Origin: Castellaniella daejeonensis
Lineage (GTDB): Bacteria; Pseudomonadota; Gammaproteobacteria; Burkholderiales; Burkholderiaceae_B
Assembly (NCBI RefSeq): GCF_039523555.1
Contig: NZ_BAAAFN010000015.1
Coordinates: forward strand, 186,001 to 250,000
Length of the DNA: 64,000 nt
Direction: 5' to 3'
The notes below the pieces were generated by a model. The model was given only the letters and a program-made list of their open reading frames with translations. It was not told the origin of the DNA and did no database searches. This document shows, in pieces, positions 9,692-17,388 of the stretch; the stretch's first letter is position 1; each line of letters begins with the position of its first letter. A program made the translations under genes and the position numbers.

Positions 9692-10302
9692 CAGCCGATC
9701 CGGGAGTTCTTCAGCAGCGTGCGGATGTCGTCGCGCACCGCTTCGGGTTGCTGGGCATCGGGAAAGCGCATCATCAGGTGTCCCAGGGGGTCGACGATCC
9801 AGAGGCCCCGGGCCAGTGCGGTTTCGGGATCCTGGGCGTCGGGAGCGAGCCACGCCGCCAGCCTGGCGGGATCCGCGCGCAGGATGTGCGTGCCGGCGTA
9901 GGCATCGCCGACCACGGGGGCGGCGGGCGCATCGTCGGTGATGAACCAGACCCGTTCCAGGCGGTCGACATCCTTGCCCTGGCTGGCGTGGGAATTGCGC
10001 AGCACGAACAATCCGCGGACGCAGGATTCCGGGCAGGCGCCGGGCCCCGCGCTGATCAGCAGCCACTGGCCCTTGAGCTGGTTCAGGTCGTAGGGCTGGC
10101 CCTGCGCGTCTGTCAGTGCCAGGTCGCCGGGGATGGGGCGCTGCGGCTCGATGAGCTGGCCGTAGTGCGTGCGCGTTTCGGGGCGCAATCCCAGGGCCGG
10201 CACGTAGTAGGCCAGCAGGGCGAACACCACCGGTGCCAGGCAGACCAGCAGGACGGCGATGAGGGGGCGGATGGATCGGGGGCGTGCGGGTGCGGTCGTC
10301 AT
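9691..10302 (-). CDS. SCO-like membrane-anchored thioredoxin-fold protein
   Basis: A 203-residue protein with one N-terminal membrane helix (RPLIAVLLVCLAPVVFALLAYY) and a periplasmic domain. The domain has the layout of SCO proteins: LKGQWLLISAGPGACPESC, with a CxxxC motif at about residue 97, and a C-terminal GLWIVDPLGHLMMRF. It lacks most other SCO consensus residues. In Burkholderiales a similar gene always sits between SURF1 and ctaA. It probably assists copper or disulfide handling during oxidase assembly; no direct function is established. It is coupled to SURF1 by ATGA at 10299-10302. Confidence 0.75.
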   Translation of the reverse strand: MTTAPARPRSIRPLIAVLLVCLAPVVFALLAYYVPALGLRPETRTHYGQLIEPQRPIPGDLALTDAQGQPYDLNQLKGQWLLISAGPGACPESCVRGLFVLRNSHASQGKDVDRLERVWFITDDAPAAPVVGDAYAGTHILRADPARLAAWLAPDAQDPETALARGLWIVDPLGHLMMRFPDAQQPEAVRDDIRTLLKNSRIG

Positions 10303-11081
10303 GCGTTCCGGGAAGAAGTGGGACGGCGCAGGGTGCGCCAGGCCGTGAAGCCGGCCGCGATCAGCGCGATCGCGGCGAAGCTGAACCATTGCAGGGCGTA
10401 ATTGTAGTTCTGCCCGGCGTTCGTCGAGGGGCCGGGCCAATCCTGGATCAGGTCCGCATCCTGCGTGGGCGCCTGCTGCAGCACCACCGGCAGCAGGTCC
10501 AGGCCGGTGGCCGCCGCCAGGGCGTCCAGCGGCAGGTTCTGCACCCGAGGCGGGACGCCGTCGGCGGCGGGAAAGGGCCGGGGCAGGACCTCGCCGCCGG
10601 CCCGCCCCGTCAGGCTGCCCAGGTCGAACAGGCGAGGCACCCGGTGCAGCAGCGTGCCCCGGACCAGGACGGTGCCGGGGGCTGCGCTCAGGTCGGGCAG
10701 CGCGGCGGGCGGCAGCGGGCGGGCCACCCAGCCGCGCAGCACCAGCACGGCGGTGCCCGGGCTGTCCTGCAGTTCCAGGGGCGTGGCGACCCAGAGACCG
10801 GGCAGGCCTTTGAGGTTGCGATTGTCGAGGAGTACAGTAAACGGATTCAGCCAGTGTCCGCGGGCGCTGGCCGGATGCCAGTCGGGGCCGTCGCGATGCT
10901 GTGCATCCAGCGTCTGGGCCGGTGCCCGCCGGCCCGCCTCGATGGCGGCCAGCAGCGCTTCGCGTTCATGGGCGCGGCGCAGTTGCCACTGGCCCGCTCC
11001 GATGCAGACCGCCCCCAGCAGCACCAGCAGGACCATGGCCAGGACGGCCTTCGTGCGGGTTGCGGGTTGCTGCGGGGTCAT
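10299..11081 (-). CDS. SURF1-family cytochrome oxidase biogenesis protein
   Basis: A 260-residue inner-membrane protein with a helix at each end (VLAMVLLVLLGAVCIGAGQWQLRRA and FSFAAIALIAAGFTAW) and a periplasmic domain between. GQWQLRRA, VLLDNRNLKGLPGLWV and LRGWVARP are typical SURF1 stretches. SURF1 helps insert heme A into subunit I. It is the first gene of the SURF1-SCO-like-ctaA-ctaB-SCO operon and is divergent from the small membrane protein gene at 11117. Confidence 0.93.
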   Translation of the reverse strand: MTPQQPATRTKAVLAMVLLVLLGAVCIGAGQWQLRRAHEREALLAAIEAGRRAPAQTLDAQHRDGPDWHPASARGHWLNPFTVLLDNRNLKGLPGLWVATPLELQDSPGTAVLVLRGWVARPLPPAALPDLSAAPGTVLVRGTLLHRVPRLFDLGSLTGRAGGEVLPRPFPAADGVPPRVQNLPLDALAAATGLDLLPVVLQQAPTQDADLIQDWPGPSTNAGQNYNYALQWFSFAAIALIAAGFTAWRTLRRPTSSRNA

Positions 11082-11116
11082 ACGATGCTTACATCCTGAT
11101 ATTGCGGGGAAATCCC

Positions 11117-11323
11117 ATGAAATTCGTGATCGTCGCGCTGTTCCTGGGGGTGCTGGTCAGCCTGGGGTCTGCCATGAAGTATCTCATGCAGGACCGCGGC
11201 CGTACCGACCGGATGGCCTGGGCCCTGACGTGGCGGGTGGGGTTGTCGATCCTGCTGTTTCTTTTCCTGCTGCTGGCGCATGCCCTGGGCTGGATCGACG
11301 CAACGGGGCTGCAGGTTCAATGA
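11117..11323 (+). CDS. Twin-transmembrane protein (DUF2909 family)
   Basis: A 68-residue protein with two hydrophobic helices (VIVALFLGVLVSLGSAM and GLSILLFLFLLLAHALGW) joined by a charged loop (YLMQDRGRTDRM). The family is regularly found next to cytochrome oxidase genes of betaproteobacteria and its role is unknown. The start ATG has a GGGGAAA ribosome site. It is the only gene of the oxidase region on the + strand. Confidence 0.85.
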   Translation: MKFVIVALFLGVLVSLGSAMKYLMQDRGRTDRMAWALTWRVGLSILLFLFLLLAHALGWIDATGLQVQ

Positions 11324-11369
11324 GCCCGTCGTGAGCCGGTCCGGACGGGCCGGCCCCTGACGGGCGGAT

Positions 11370-11392
11370 CCGCGCGGCCCAGGGCCGCGCGG
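11370..11392. terminator. Bidirectional hairpin between DUF2909 gene and ctaE
   Basis: CCGCGCGGCCC and GGGCCGCGCGG form a near-perfect palindrome around a single A between two convergent genes. There is no T tract on either side, so termination would be inefficient or rho-assisted. Confidence 0.5.
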
Positions 11393-11438
11393 CGGTGGGC
11401 GGCCTGCCGGCCGGTAGCCAGCCTGCCGCCTGCGCGAT

Positions 11439-12314
11439 CTACAGCCAGTACACGAAGATGTACAGGCCGAGCCAGACCACGTCCACGAAGTGCCAGTACC
11501 AGGCGGCGCCTTCGAACCCGAAGTGGTGGTCGGCGGTGAAATGCCCGCGCACCAGTCGCAGCCAGATCACGGTCAGCATGGTGGCGCCCAGGATCACGTG
11601 AAAGCCGTGGAAGCCGGTCAGCATGTAGAACAGCGCACCATAGGCGCCCGAGGTGAAGCGCAGGTTCAGCTCGGTGTAGGCGTGGTGGTATTCGTAGGCC
11701 TGGCAGGCGACGAAGGTGAAGCCCAGGATCACGGTCAGGGCCAGCCAGAAGATCGCCTTGGAACGGTGCGCCGCGCGCAAGGCGTGGTGGGCGATGGTCA
11801 GGGTCACGCCGGAAGACAGCAGCAGCGCGGTATTGATGGTGGGCAGCCAGAACGGCCCCACGGTCTGGAAGGGCGCGATGGTGCCGGCCGGCCCCTGGTT
11901 GGGCCAGGTGCCGCTGAATCCCGGCCACAGCAGCGTCTGCGTGTCCAGGCTGCTCAGCCACGGCGTGGTGACTTCGCGGGTGTACCACAGCGAGCCGAAG
12001 AAGGCCGAAAAGAACATGACCTCGGAAAAGATGAACCAGGCCATGCTCCAGCGGTAGGAATGGTCGATGCGCTGGCTGTTCAGGCCGCCTTCGGACTCGC
12101 GGATCGCGTCGCCGAACCAGCCGTAGAGCACGACGAACATGCTCAGGATGCCCAGCAGGCAGAGCCAGGGCCCGATCGCATAGCTGTTGACCCACAGCGC
12201 CGCGCCGACCAGCGTGGCCAGCATGCTCAGGCTGGCCCTGATCGGATGGACCGAATCGGGCGGGACGTAGTAGTAGGGTGCCTCGCCGGCATGGGCCATC
12301 TTGGCTGTCGTCAT
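11439..12314 (-). CDS. ctaE: Cytochrome c oxidase subunit III
   Basis: A 291-residue, seven-helix membrane subunit of the heme-copper oxidase. Conserved stretches include MAWFIFSEVMFFSAFF, PFQTVGPFWLPTINTALLLSSG, and the terminal HFGFEGAAWYWHFVDVVWLGL. It stabilises subunit I and the proton pathway. It follows the DUF2970 gene by 29 bases in the ctaC-ctaD-...-ctaE operon. Confidence 0.97.
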   Translation of the reverse strand: MTTAKMAHAGEAPYYYVPPDSVHPIRASLSMLATLVGAALWVNSYAIGPWLCLLGILSMFVVLYGWFGDAIRESEGGLNSQRIDHSYRWSMAWFIFSEVMFFSAFFGSLWYTREVTTPWLSSLDTQTLLWPGFSGTWPNQGPAGTIAPFQTVGPFWLPTINTALLLSSGVTLTIAHHALRAAHRSKAIFWLALTVILGFTFVACQAYEYHHAYTELNLRFTSGAYGALFYMLTGFHGFHVILGATMLTVIWLRLVRGHFTADHHFGFEGAAWYWHFVDVVWLGLYIFVYWL

Positions 12315-12343
12315 TGTTGTCTCTCCTCTGGATCTTCCGTCTT

Positions 12344-12538
12344 TTAGGCCGTCGCCAGGCGCACGGCCAGTATCAGCAGCAATACGAACACCGCCCCGCT
12401 GATCAGGCCCGCCACGATCAGGTGCGACGGGCGCAGGTGCGACAGGTCCTCGTCGTGTCCGGAGCGCTTGCGCAGCCCCAGGAACGCCCAGGCGACCGTG
12501 CGCATCGAGCGCAGGAAGGTGTTGCGCGGTTCCGTCAT
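12344..12538 (-). CDS. DUF2970 family small membrane protein
   Basis: A 64-residue protein with an amphipathic N-terminal segment (FLRSMRTVAWAFLGLRKRSGHDEDL) and one C-terminal helix (LIVAGLISGAVFVLLLILAVRLA). The DUF2970 family is typically encoded between ctaG and ctaE. Here it follows directly from the 38-residue small protein (ATGA overlap at 12535-12538). Function is unknown. Confidence 0.85.
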   Translation of the reverse strand: MTEPRNTFLRSMRTVAWAFLGLRKRSGHDEDLSHLRPSHLIVAGLISGAVFVLLLILAVRLATA

Positions 12539-12651
12539 GACACGACCCCGTACAGGTTGGCGCGCACGAAGGTCCACACCAGGATGGCCACGGCGAACAG
12601 GGCCAGGATCCATCCGGTGCGGCGATTGCGGCGGCGTTGCTCGGGCGTCAT
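12535..12651 (-). CDS. Cytochrome oxidase small assembly protein
   Basis: Only 38 residues: a basic start (MTPEQRRRNRRTGW), one membrane helix (ILALFAVAILVWTFVRA) and a short tail. This matches the small protein that follows ctaD and precedes ctaG in many betaproteobacteria. Its stop overlaps the start of the DUF2970 gene, so nothing can lie between them: ctaG, which normally does, is missing. Confidence 0.8.
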   Translation of the reverse strand: MTPEQRRRNRRTGWILALFAVAILVWTFVRANLYGVVS

Positions 12652-12670
12652 GTCGGGTCTCTCGGTGGCC

Positions 12671-14281
12671 TCAGTGGCTGGTTTCGAGGTTGGGCGGCGT
12701 GACGAAGGTATGGTGGGGCGCCGGCGAGGGCACCGTCCATTCGAGACCCTCGGCACCTTCCCACGGGTTGGCGGCCGCCTTGGCGCCGTGGCCGCGGAAG
12801 GCCTTGATCACGACGTAGGCGAACAGCAGCTGCGACAGCCCGAACCAGAAGGCGCCGATGGTGGCGACCTGGTGGAAGTCGGTGAACTGCGCGGCGTAGT
12901 CCGCGTAGCGGCGCGGCATGCCGGCCAGGCCCAGGAAGTGCATCGGGAAGAAAGTGATGTTGAACGAGATCATCGTCATCCAGAAGTGCCACTTGCCCAG
13001 GCGCTCGTCGTACATGTGGCCGCACCATTTCGGCAGCCAGTAGTAGGTGGCGCCGAACAGGGCGAACAGCGAGCCGGCCACCAGCACGTAGTGGAAGTGC
13101 GCCACCACGTAGTAGGTGTCCTGCACCTGGATGTCGATCGGCGCGACCGCCAGCACCAGTCCGGTGAAGCCGCCGATGGTGAACACGAAGATGAAGCCGA
13201 TGGCGAACAGCATCGGGGTTTCGAAGGTCATGGATCCGCGCCACATGGTGGCTGTCCAGTTGAAGACCTTGACCCCCGTGGGGATGGAAATCAGCATCGT
13301 GCCGTACATGAAGAACAGCTGGGCGGTGACCGGCATGCCGGTGGTGAACATGTGGTGCGCCCACACCAGGAACGACAGGATGGCGATGGCGCAGATGGCG
13401 TACACCATCGACGCGTAGCCGAACAGCCGCTTGCGCGCGAACGTCGGCACGATCTGCGACACGATCCCGAAGGCCGGCAGGATCATGATGTAGACCTCGG
13501 GGTGGCCGAAGAACCAGAACACGTGCTGGTACAGCACGGGGTCGCCGCCGCCGGCGGCATTGAAGAAGTGGGTGCCGAAGTGGCGGTCGGTCAGCAGCAT
13601 GGTGACCGCGGCGGCCAGCACCGGCATCACGGCCAGCAGCAGGTAGGCCGTGACCAGCCAGGACCAGCAGAACAGCGGCATCTTCATCAGGGACATGCCC
13701 GGCGCGCGCATGTTCAGGATGGTGACGATGATGTTGATCGCGCCCATGATGGACGACGCGCCCAGGATGTGCACGGCGAAGATCGCGAAGTCCATGCCCG
13801 GGCCCATCTGCAGCGACAGCGGCGCGTACATGGTCCAGCCCGAGGCATTGGCCCCGCCCGGCACGAAGAACGACGTCGTCAGCAGGATCGCGCCCACCGG
13901 CAGCAGCCAGAAGCTGAAGTTGTTCATGCGCGCGAACGCCATGTCGGACGCGCCGATCTGCAGCGGGATCATCCAGTTGGCGAAGCCCACGAAGGCGGGC
14001 ATGATCGCGCCGAAGATCATGATCAGCCCGTGCATGGTGGTGAACTGGTTGAACAGCTCGGGCTGGAAGAACTGGATGCCGGGCTCGAACAGTTCCGTGC
14101 GCAGCAGCAGGGCAAGCGTACCGCCCTCCAGCAGCATGCAGAACGAAAAGATCAGGTACATCGTGCCGATGTCCTTGTGGTTCGTGGCGAACACCCAGCG
14201 CCGCCAGCCGCTCGGGACGTGGTGGGCGTGTTCGTCATGCCCGGTGTGGGGCGGAATGTGATCGACCGTGACGCTGCTCAT
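12671..14281 (-). CDS. ctaD: Cytochrome c oxidase subunit I
   Basis: A 536-residue catalytic subunit holding heme a, heme a3 and CuB. The active-site signature WFFGHPEVYIMILP (CuB His and the cross-linked Tyr) and the AHHMFTTG His pair are intact, as are HFHYVL and GFTGLVLAVAPIDIQVQDTY region residues of the proton channels. Twelve helices are predicted. It lies 85 bases after ctaC, with a hairpin between. Confidence 0.98.
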   Translation of the reverse strand: MSSVTVDHIPPHTGHDEHAHHVPSGWRRWVFATNHKDIGTMYLIFSFCMLLEGGTLALLLRTELFEPGIQFFQPELFNQFTTMHGLIMIFGAIMPAFVGFANWMIPLQIGASDMAFARMNNFSFWLLPVGAILLTTSFFVPGGANASGWTMYAPLSLQMGPGMDFAIFAVHILGASSIMGAINIIVTILNMRAPGMSLMKMPLFCWSWLVTAYLLLAVMPVLAAAVTMLLTDRHFGTHFFNAAGGGDPVLYQHVFWFFGHPEVYIMILPAFGIVSQIVPTFARKRLFGYASMVYAICAIAILSFLVWAHHMFTTGMPVTAQLFFMYGTMLISIPTGVKVFNWTATMWRGSMTFETPMLFAIGFIFVFTIGGFTGLVLAVAPIDIQVQDTYYVVAHFHYVLVAGSLFALFGATYYWLPKWCGHMYDERLGKWHFWMTMISFNITFFPMHFLGLAGMPRRYADYAAQFTDFHQVATIGAFWFGLSQLLFAYVVIKAFRGHGAKAAANPWEGAEGLEWTVPSPAPHHTFVTPPNLETSH

Positions 14282-14301
14282 TGGATGCCTCCTTCCTTGG
14301 G

Positions 14302-14324
14302 CGCGCCGCCGTCCGGGCGGCGCG
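14302..14324 (-). other. Hairpin between ctaC and ctaD
   Basis: CGCGCCGCC and GGCGGCGCG form a perfect 9-bp stem with a 5-base loop in the ctaC-ctaD gap. There is no T tract, so it is more likely an mRNA-processing or stability element that sets subunit ratios than a terminator. Confidence 0.5.
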
Positions 14325-14366
14325 AGGAAATTTCGTGTGAATTCGCGATGCGGGTTGCGTTCCGGA

Positions 14367-15524
14367 TCAGCGCAGGGCCTTGACGTCCGAGGGCTGGACG
14401 ACGGGGTCCTGGCCCTTGCCGGCGTTGTCCCAGGCGTTGCGCGTATAGGTGATGACCGAGGCGATCTGGGTGTCGCTGAGCTGGTCGCGGAAGGCGGCCA
14501 TCGCCGTGCCCGGATGCCCGTTCAGGACCGTGAGGATCTGGTCCTTCATCGGTCCCAGCACGAATTTGTCGCCGTTCAGGGCGGGGAAGGTGCCGGGGAT
14601 GCCCTCGCCGTTGGCCTGGTGGCAGGCCACGCAGTTGGCGGCGAACACCTGCTTGCCCTTGTCGGCCAGCTCGTCCTTGGACCAGGTCTTGTTCGGATCC
14701 TCGGACGCCGCCGCCATGGCCGTCTTTTGCTGAGCGGCCCATTGGGCGTAGTCTTCCTGCGATTTCACTTCGACCACGATCGGCATGTAGGCGTGGTTCT
14801 TGCCGCAGAGTTCGGCGCATTGGCCGCGGTAGACGCCGGGCTTCTCGGCGCGGAACCAGGTGTCGCGCAGGAAGCCGGGGATGGCGTCCTGCTTGACGCC
14901 CAGCTCGGGCACCATCCAGGCGTGGATGACGTCGGCGGCCGTCAGCACGACGCGCACTTTCTGGTTGACCGGCACCACCAGGGGCTGGTCGACTTCCATC
15001 AGGTAGGTGTCGCTGGCCGGTGCCTTGCCTTCGATCTGGTCCTGCGGCGTGGAAAGGTTGGAAAGGAAGTGCACCCCGGTCGCCGGCCCGTCGAGGTATT
15101 CGTACCCCCACTTCCATTGGTAGCCGGTGGCCTTGATGGTGAGATCGGCGCTGGTGGTGTCCTTCATGGCGACCACGGTGCGCGTGGCCGGGATGGCCAT
15201 GCCGACGATGATCAGGAAGGGGATCACCGTCCAGGTGAGCTCCAGGCCGAGGTGTTCCTCGAATTTGGCGGCCTTGTGGCCCTTGTCCTTGCGGTGGCGG
15301 ATGATGGAATACAGCATCACGCCGAACACGCCGATGAAGATCAGCGTACAGATGACCAGCATCATCCAGTGTAGAGAGTAGATTTCCCTGGCGATGGGAG
15401 TGACCCCGGTGTGGAGGTTCAGCTGGTTGACCGCCGGCCCCCCCGGCATGTCCTGAACCTGTGCTCCTGCAGCTGTCGCCCATGACAGCGCAACCATGCC
15501 CAACGTCCCTCTGACCATCTTCAT
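14367..15524 (-). CDS. ctaC: Cytochrome c oxidase subunit II with fused cytochrome c domain (caa3 type)
   Basis: A 385-residue protein. A signal peptide (about residues 1-21, ending ATAAGAQ) and two helices precede the cupredoxin domain with the CuA motif QCAELCGKNHAYM. A C-terminal class I cytochrome c domain follows, with CVACH and a distal Met (LGPMKDQ or TAMAAF). This makes it a caa3-type subunit that can take electrons from cytochrome c internally. The start ATG has an AAGGGA ribosome site; the open frame upstream is non-coding. It is the first gene of the operon. Confidence 0.97.
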   Translation of the reverse strand: MKMVRGTLGMVALSWATAAGAQVQDMPGGPAVNQLNLHTGVTPIAREIYSLHWMMLVICTLIFIGVFGVMLYSIIRHRKDKGHKAAKFEEHLGLELTWTVIPFLIIVGMAIPATRTVVAMKDTTSADLTIKATGYQWKWGYEYLDGPATGVHFLSNLSTPQDQIEGKAPASDTYLMEVDQPLVVPVNQKVRVVLTAADVIHAWMVPELGVKQDAIPGFLRDTWFRAEKPGVYRGQCAELCGKNHAYMPIVVEVKSQEDYAQWAAQQKTAMAAASEDPNKTWSKDELADKGKQVFAANCVACHQANGEGIPGTFPALNGDKFVLGPMKDQILTVLNGHPGTAMAAFRDQLSDTQIASVITYTRNAWDNAGKGQDPVVQPSDVKALR

Positions 15525-15547
15525 GTTGTCCCTTTGTTGGCGTGTAT

Positions 15548-15575
15548 TTTTTAGGGCCAGGTTGACTTTCGTCAA
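15548..15575 (-). promoter_or_regulatory. Predicted ctaC promoter with overlapping FNR-type palindrome
   Basis: Reading the minus strand, TTGACG (-35, 15575-15570), 16 bases, then TAAAAA (-10, 15553-15548) places the start of transcription about 17 bases before the ctaC ATG. The -35 is embedded in TTGAC-gaaa-GTCAA (15562-15575), a perfect inverted repeat with FNR/ANR/DNR-type half-sites. Binding there would block polymerase, suggesting repression of this aerobic oxidase when oxygen is low. Confidence 0.6.
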
Positions 15576-15832
15576 AAAAGAACGAGAGAACAACCGGGCC
15601 TGCACACATGGATGGATCGCCAGACCGTACAATGAATCGCGGCAGCTGCAGCCTGGGTATCCTTATAAACCTGAAGGGATTATAGCCACTGGCCACGGCT
15701 TGTGCAGACCGGGTCACGCGCCGTTCATCGGCTTTGCGGGTTTCCACCAATCCCCGAATCCTGCGGATATCGGGCGGATTCGCCCGGCACGGGGCCGTCC
15801 GGCGGGGCTGCCCCGCGTCCGGACTCATCCAC
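15576..15832. other. Intergenic region between ctaC and the Nudix gene
   Basis: About 260 bases without a credible ORF. It has local AT-rich patches (CTTATAAACC and GGATTATAGCC near 15660-15685) that could hold further upstream promoter elements. No tRNA, repeat or attachment site was seen. Confidence 0.4.
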
Positions 15833-15838
15833 TACAAT
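15833..15838 (+). promoter_or_regulatory. -10 element of a predicted leaderless Nudix mRNA
   Basis: TACAAT ends exactly six bases before the ATG at 15845, so transcription should begin at or next to the start codon. The six bases (GCCCGG) contain no ribosome site. No convincing -35 was found. Confidence 0.6.
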
Positions 15839-15844
15839 GCCCGG

Positions 15845-16687
15845 ATGGATGCCACTTCAGCGGCCTTTACCTTGGATGACCTGCAGGCGCGCAATGCGCG
15901 CCTGGTTCGCCGCGCCCAACAGTTGCCGCCCGCAGGCGCGCGCCCGACCACCATCGCGGGCCGGGTCGGGGGGTGGATCGGTCCGGCTGCGCTGTCCGCC
16001 GTCGCCGGGTTGCCGGGTGTCCATGTCGAACCCGAAGCCGTGCATTTCACCGCCGCACCGGCCGCGCGGCTGAACCTCGATGCCGTGCTGCGCAGCGTGG
16101 CGCTGGCCTTGCGGGATGCGGGCTGCATCCGGTCCTGGCGCGACGAACTGCTGGACGTCATGGCCGAAGGCCGGTCGCTTGGCTGCATAGAGCGCGGTGC
16201 CGTGCGGCCCCTGGGCCTGCTGACGCAGGCTGTTCATCTGAACGGCTGGACTCCTGACGGGCGCCTCTGGGTGGCACGCCGCGCCCTGAACAAATCCACC
16301 GATCCCGGCCTGTGGGATACCCTGGCGGGCGGGCTGGTCGCCGCGGGCGAAGACACGGAATCCGCGTTGTTGCGCGAAACCCAGGAAGAGGCCGGCCTGC
16401 CGGCCGTGGCGCTGGCCGCCCACGGTCCGCTGCGCACGGTGCTGCGCATGCACCGCCGTCTGGAAGACGGCTACCAGGTCGAAAACGTGCTGCTCAGCGA
16501 TTGCGTCCTGGACGCCGGGGCCGTGCCGCAGAACCAGGATGGCGAGGTCTTGGAATTCCGTTGCCTGGCGATGCAGGATCTGTGGGATATGATCGTCCAT
16601 GGCGCCTTCACGCTGGAAGCCGAGCTGGCCATCCTGGATTCACTGCGGCATCGCGCGCAGGGCGCATCCGGCGGGGCGACCCCCTAA
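15845..16687 (+). CDS. Nudix hydrolase with N-terminal DUF4743 domain
   Basis: A 280-residue protein. An N-terminal DUF4743-type domain (about residues 1-120) is followed by a Nudix domain whose box is complete: GGLVAAGEDTESALLRET then QEEAGLP (about residues 157-181), giving GX5EX7REUXEEXGU. DUF4743-Nudix proteins resemble thiamine-pyrophosphokinase-associated Nudix enzymes of plants and yeast, and probably hydrolyse a nucleoside diphosphate derivative; the substrate is not established. The start (MDATSAAF) lacks a Shine-Dalgarno and appears leaderless. Confidence 0.9.
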   Translation: MDATSAAFTLDDLQARNARLVRRAQQLPPAGARPTTIAGRVGGWIGPAALSAVAGLPGVHVEPEAVHFTAAPAARLNLDAVLRSVALALRDAGCIRSWRDELLDVMAEGRSLGCIERGAVRPLGLLTQAVHLNGWTPDGRLWVARRALNKSTDPGLWDTLAGGLVAAGEDTESALLRETQEEAGLPAVALAAHGPLRTVLRMHRRLEDGYQVENVLLSDCVLDAGAVPQNQDGEVLEFRCLAMQDLWDMIVHGAFTLEAELAILDSLRHRAQGASGGATP

Positions 16688-16724
16688 TTCAATCCCGGCA
16701 TGGTGCCGGCGGAGGCAATCCATC

Positions 16725-17318
16725 ATGGCGCAAGACTCCACCAATCCCTTCGTGTTTCCCGGGTTCGGTCAGCAGGGCGAGGCGGCGCGCAATCCGCTGT
16801 TCGCGGGCCTGGACATGATGCGCCAGGCCTGGCAGAACATGGCGGGCGCCGGCGGCCTGGATCAGGCGCCATTGACGCCGATGTCGCTCGAAGACCTCGA
16901 CCGGCGCATCCGCGAACTGCAGACGGTGCAGAACTGGCTGCAGCTGAACGCCACGATGCTGTCCAACACCATCCAGGGTCTGGAAATCCAGCGCAGCACA
17001 CTGAAGACCCTGAAATCCTTCGCGGGCGGTGCTTTCCAGGGCGCTGGTGCGGGCGCGGAGTCCGCCGGCGGGGCGGATGCGGCCGGTACGGAATACGCCC
17101 GTGCGGCCGGCGAATGGTGGAACATGGTGCAGCAGCAGTTCGAGCAGCTGGCCACCGCAACCGCCGCCGGCCTGCAGGGCATGGCCGAAACCGCCGGGCA
17201 GGCGGCCGACCCTGCCGCCAGGCGCGCAGCCCCCGCCCGCAAGAAGCCGGCCGCCGCCCGCAAGCAACCGGCCGGCAAGCCCGCGGCCAAGAAAACCGCA
17301 CGGCGATCCCGTACCTAG
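16725..17318 (+). CDS. phaM: PhaM-family polyhydroxyalkanoate granule regulator
   Basis: A 197-residue protein matching PhaM, which in Cupriavidus necator binds the PHA synthase, DNA and granules and activates PHB synthesis. The conserved core is SLEDLDRRIRELQTVQNWL followed by QLNATMLSNTIQGLEIQ (about residues 52-90). The middle is Gly/Ala-rich. The C-terminal 30 residues are Lys/Arg/Pro/Ala-rich with AAPARKKPAAARKQ and KPAAKKTARRS, like histone H1 tails, fitting DNA binding. No phaC or phaA is in the window. GGAGG precedes the ATG. Confidence 0.85.
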   Translation: MAQDSTNPFVFPGFGQQGEAARNPLFAGLDMMRQAWQNMAGAGGLDQAPLTPMSLEDLDRRIRELQTVQNWLQLNATMLSNTIQGLEIQRSTLKTLKSFAGGAFQGAGAGAESAGGADAAGTEYARAAGEWWNMVQQQFEQLATATAAGLQGMAETAGQAADPAARRAAPARKKPAAARKQPAGKPAAKKTARRSRT

Positions 17319-17340
17319 GTCTCGCCGCCCTCATTCCCCG

Positions 17341-17360
17341 GCCCGGCCGGCTGGCCGGGC
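17341..17360 (+). terminator. Hairpin terminator after phaM
   Basis: GCCCGGCC and GGCCGGGC form an 8-bp stem with a GGCT loop, followed by CTTTCG. The stem is strong and the T tract weak, so termination is likely but not certain. Confidence 0.6.
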
Positions 17361-17388
17361 CTTTCGATTCCAAACCACGCGTCATTTC

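Noticed and set aside
14302..14324. Treating the ctaC-ctaD hairpin as a terminator
   Set aside because: It is inside an operon whose products are needed together and has no T tract.
12278..14383. A 701-codon plus-strand frame across ctaD
   Set aside because: It is a shadow of cytochrome oxidase subunit I; no domain or ribosome site supports it.
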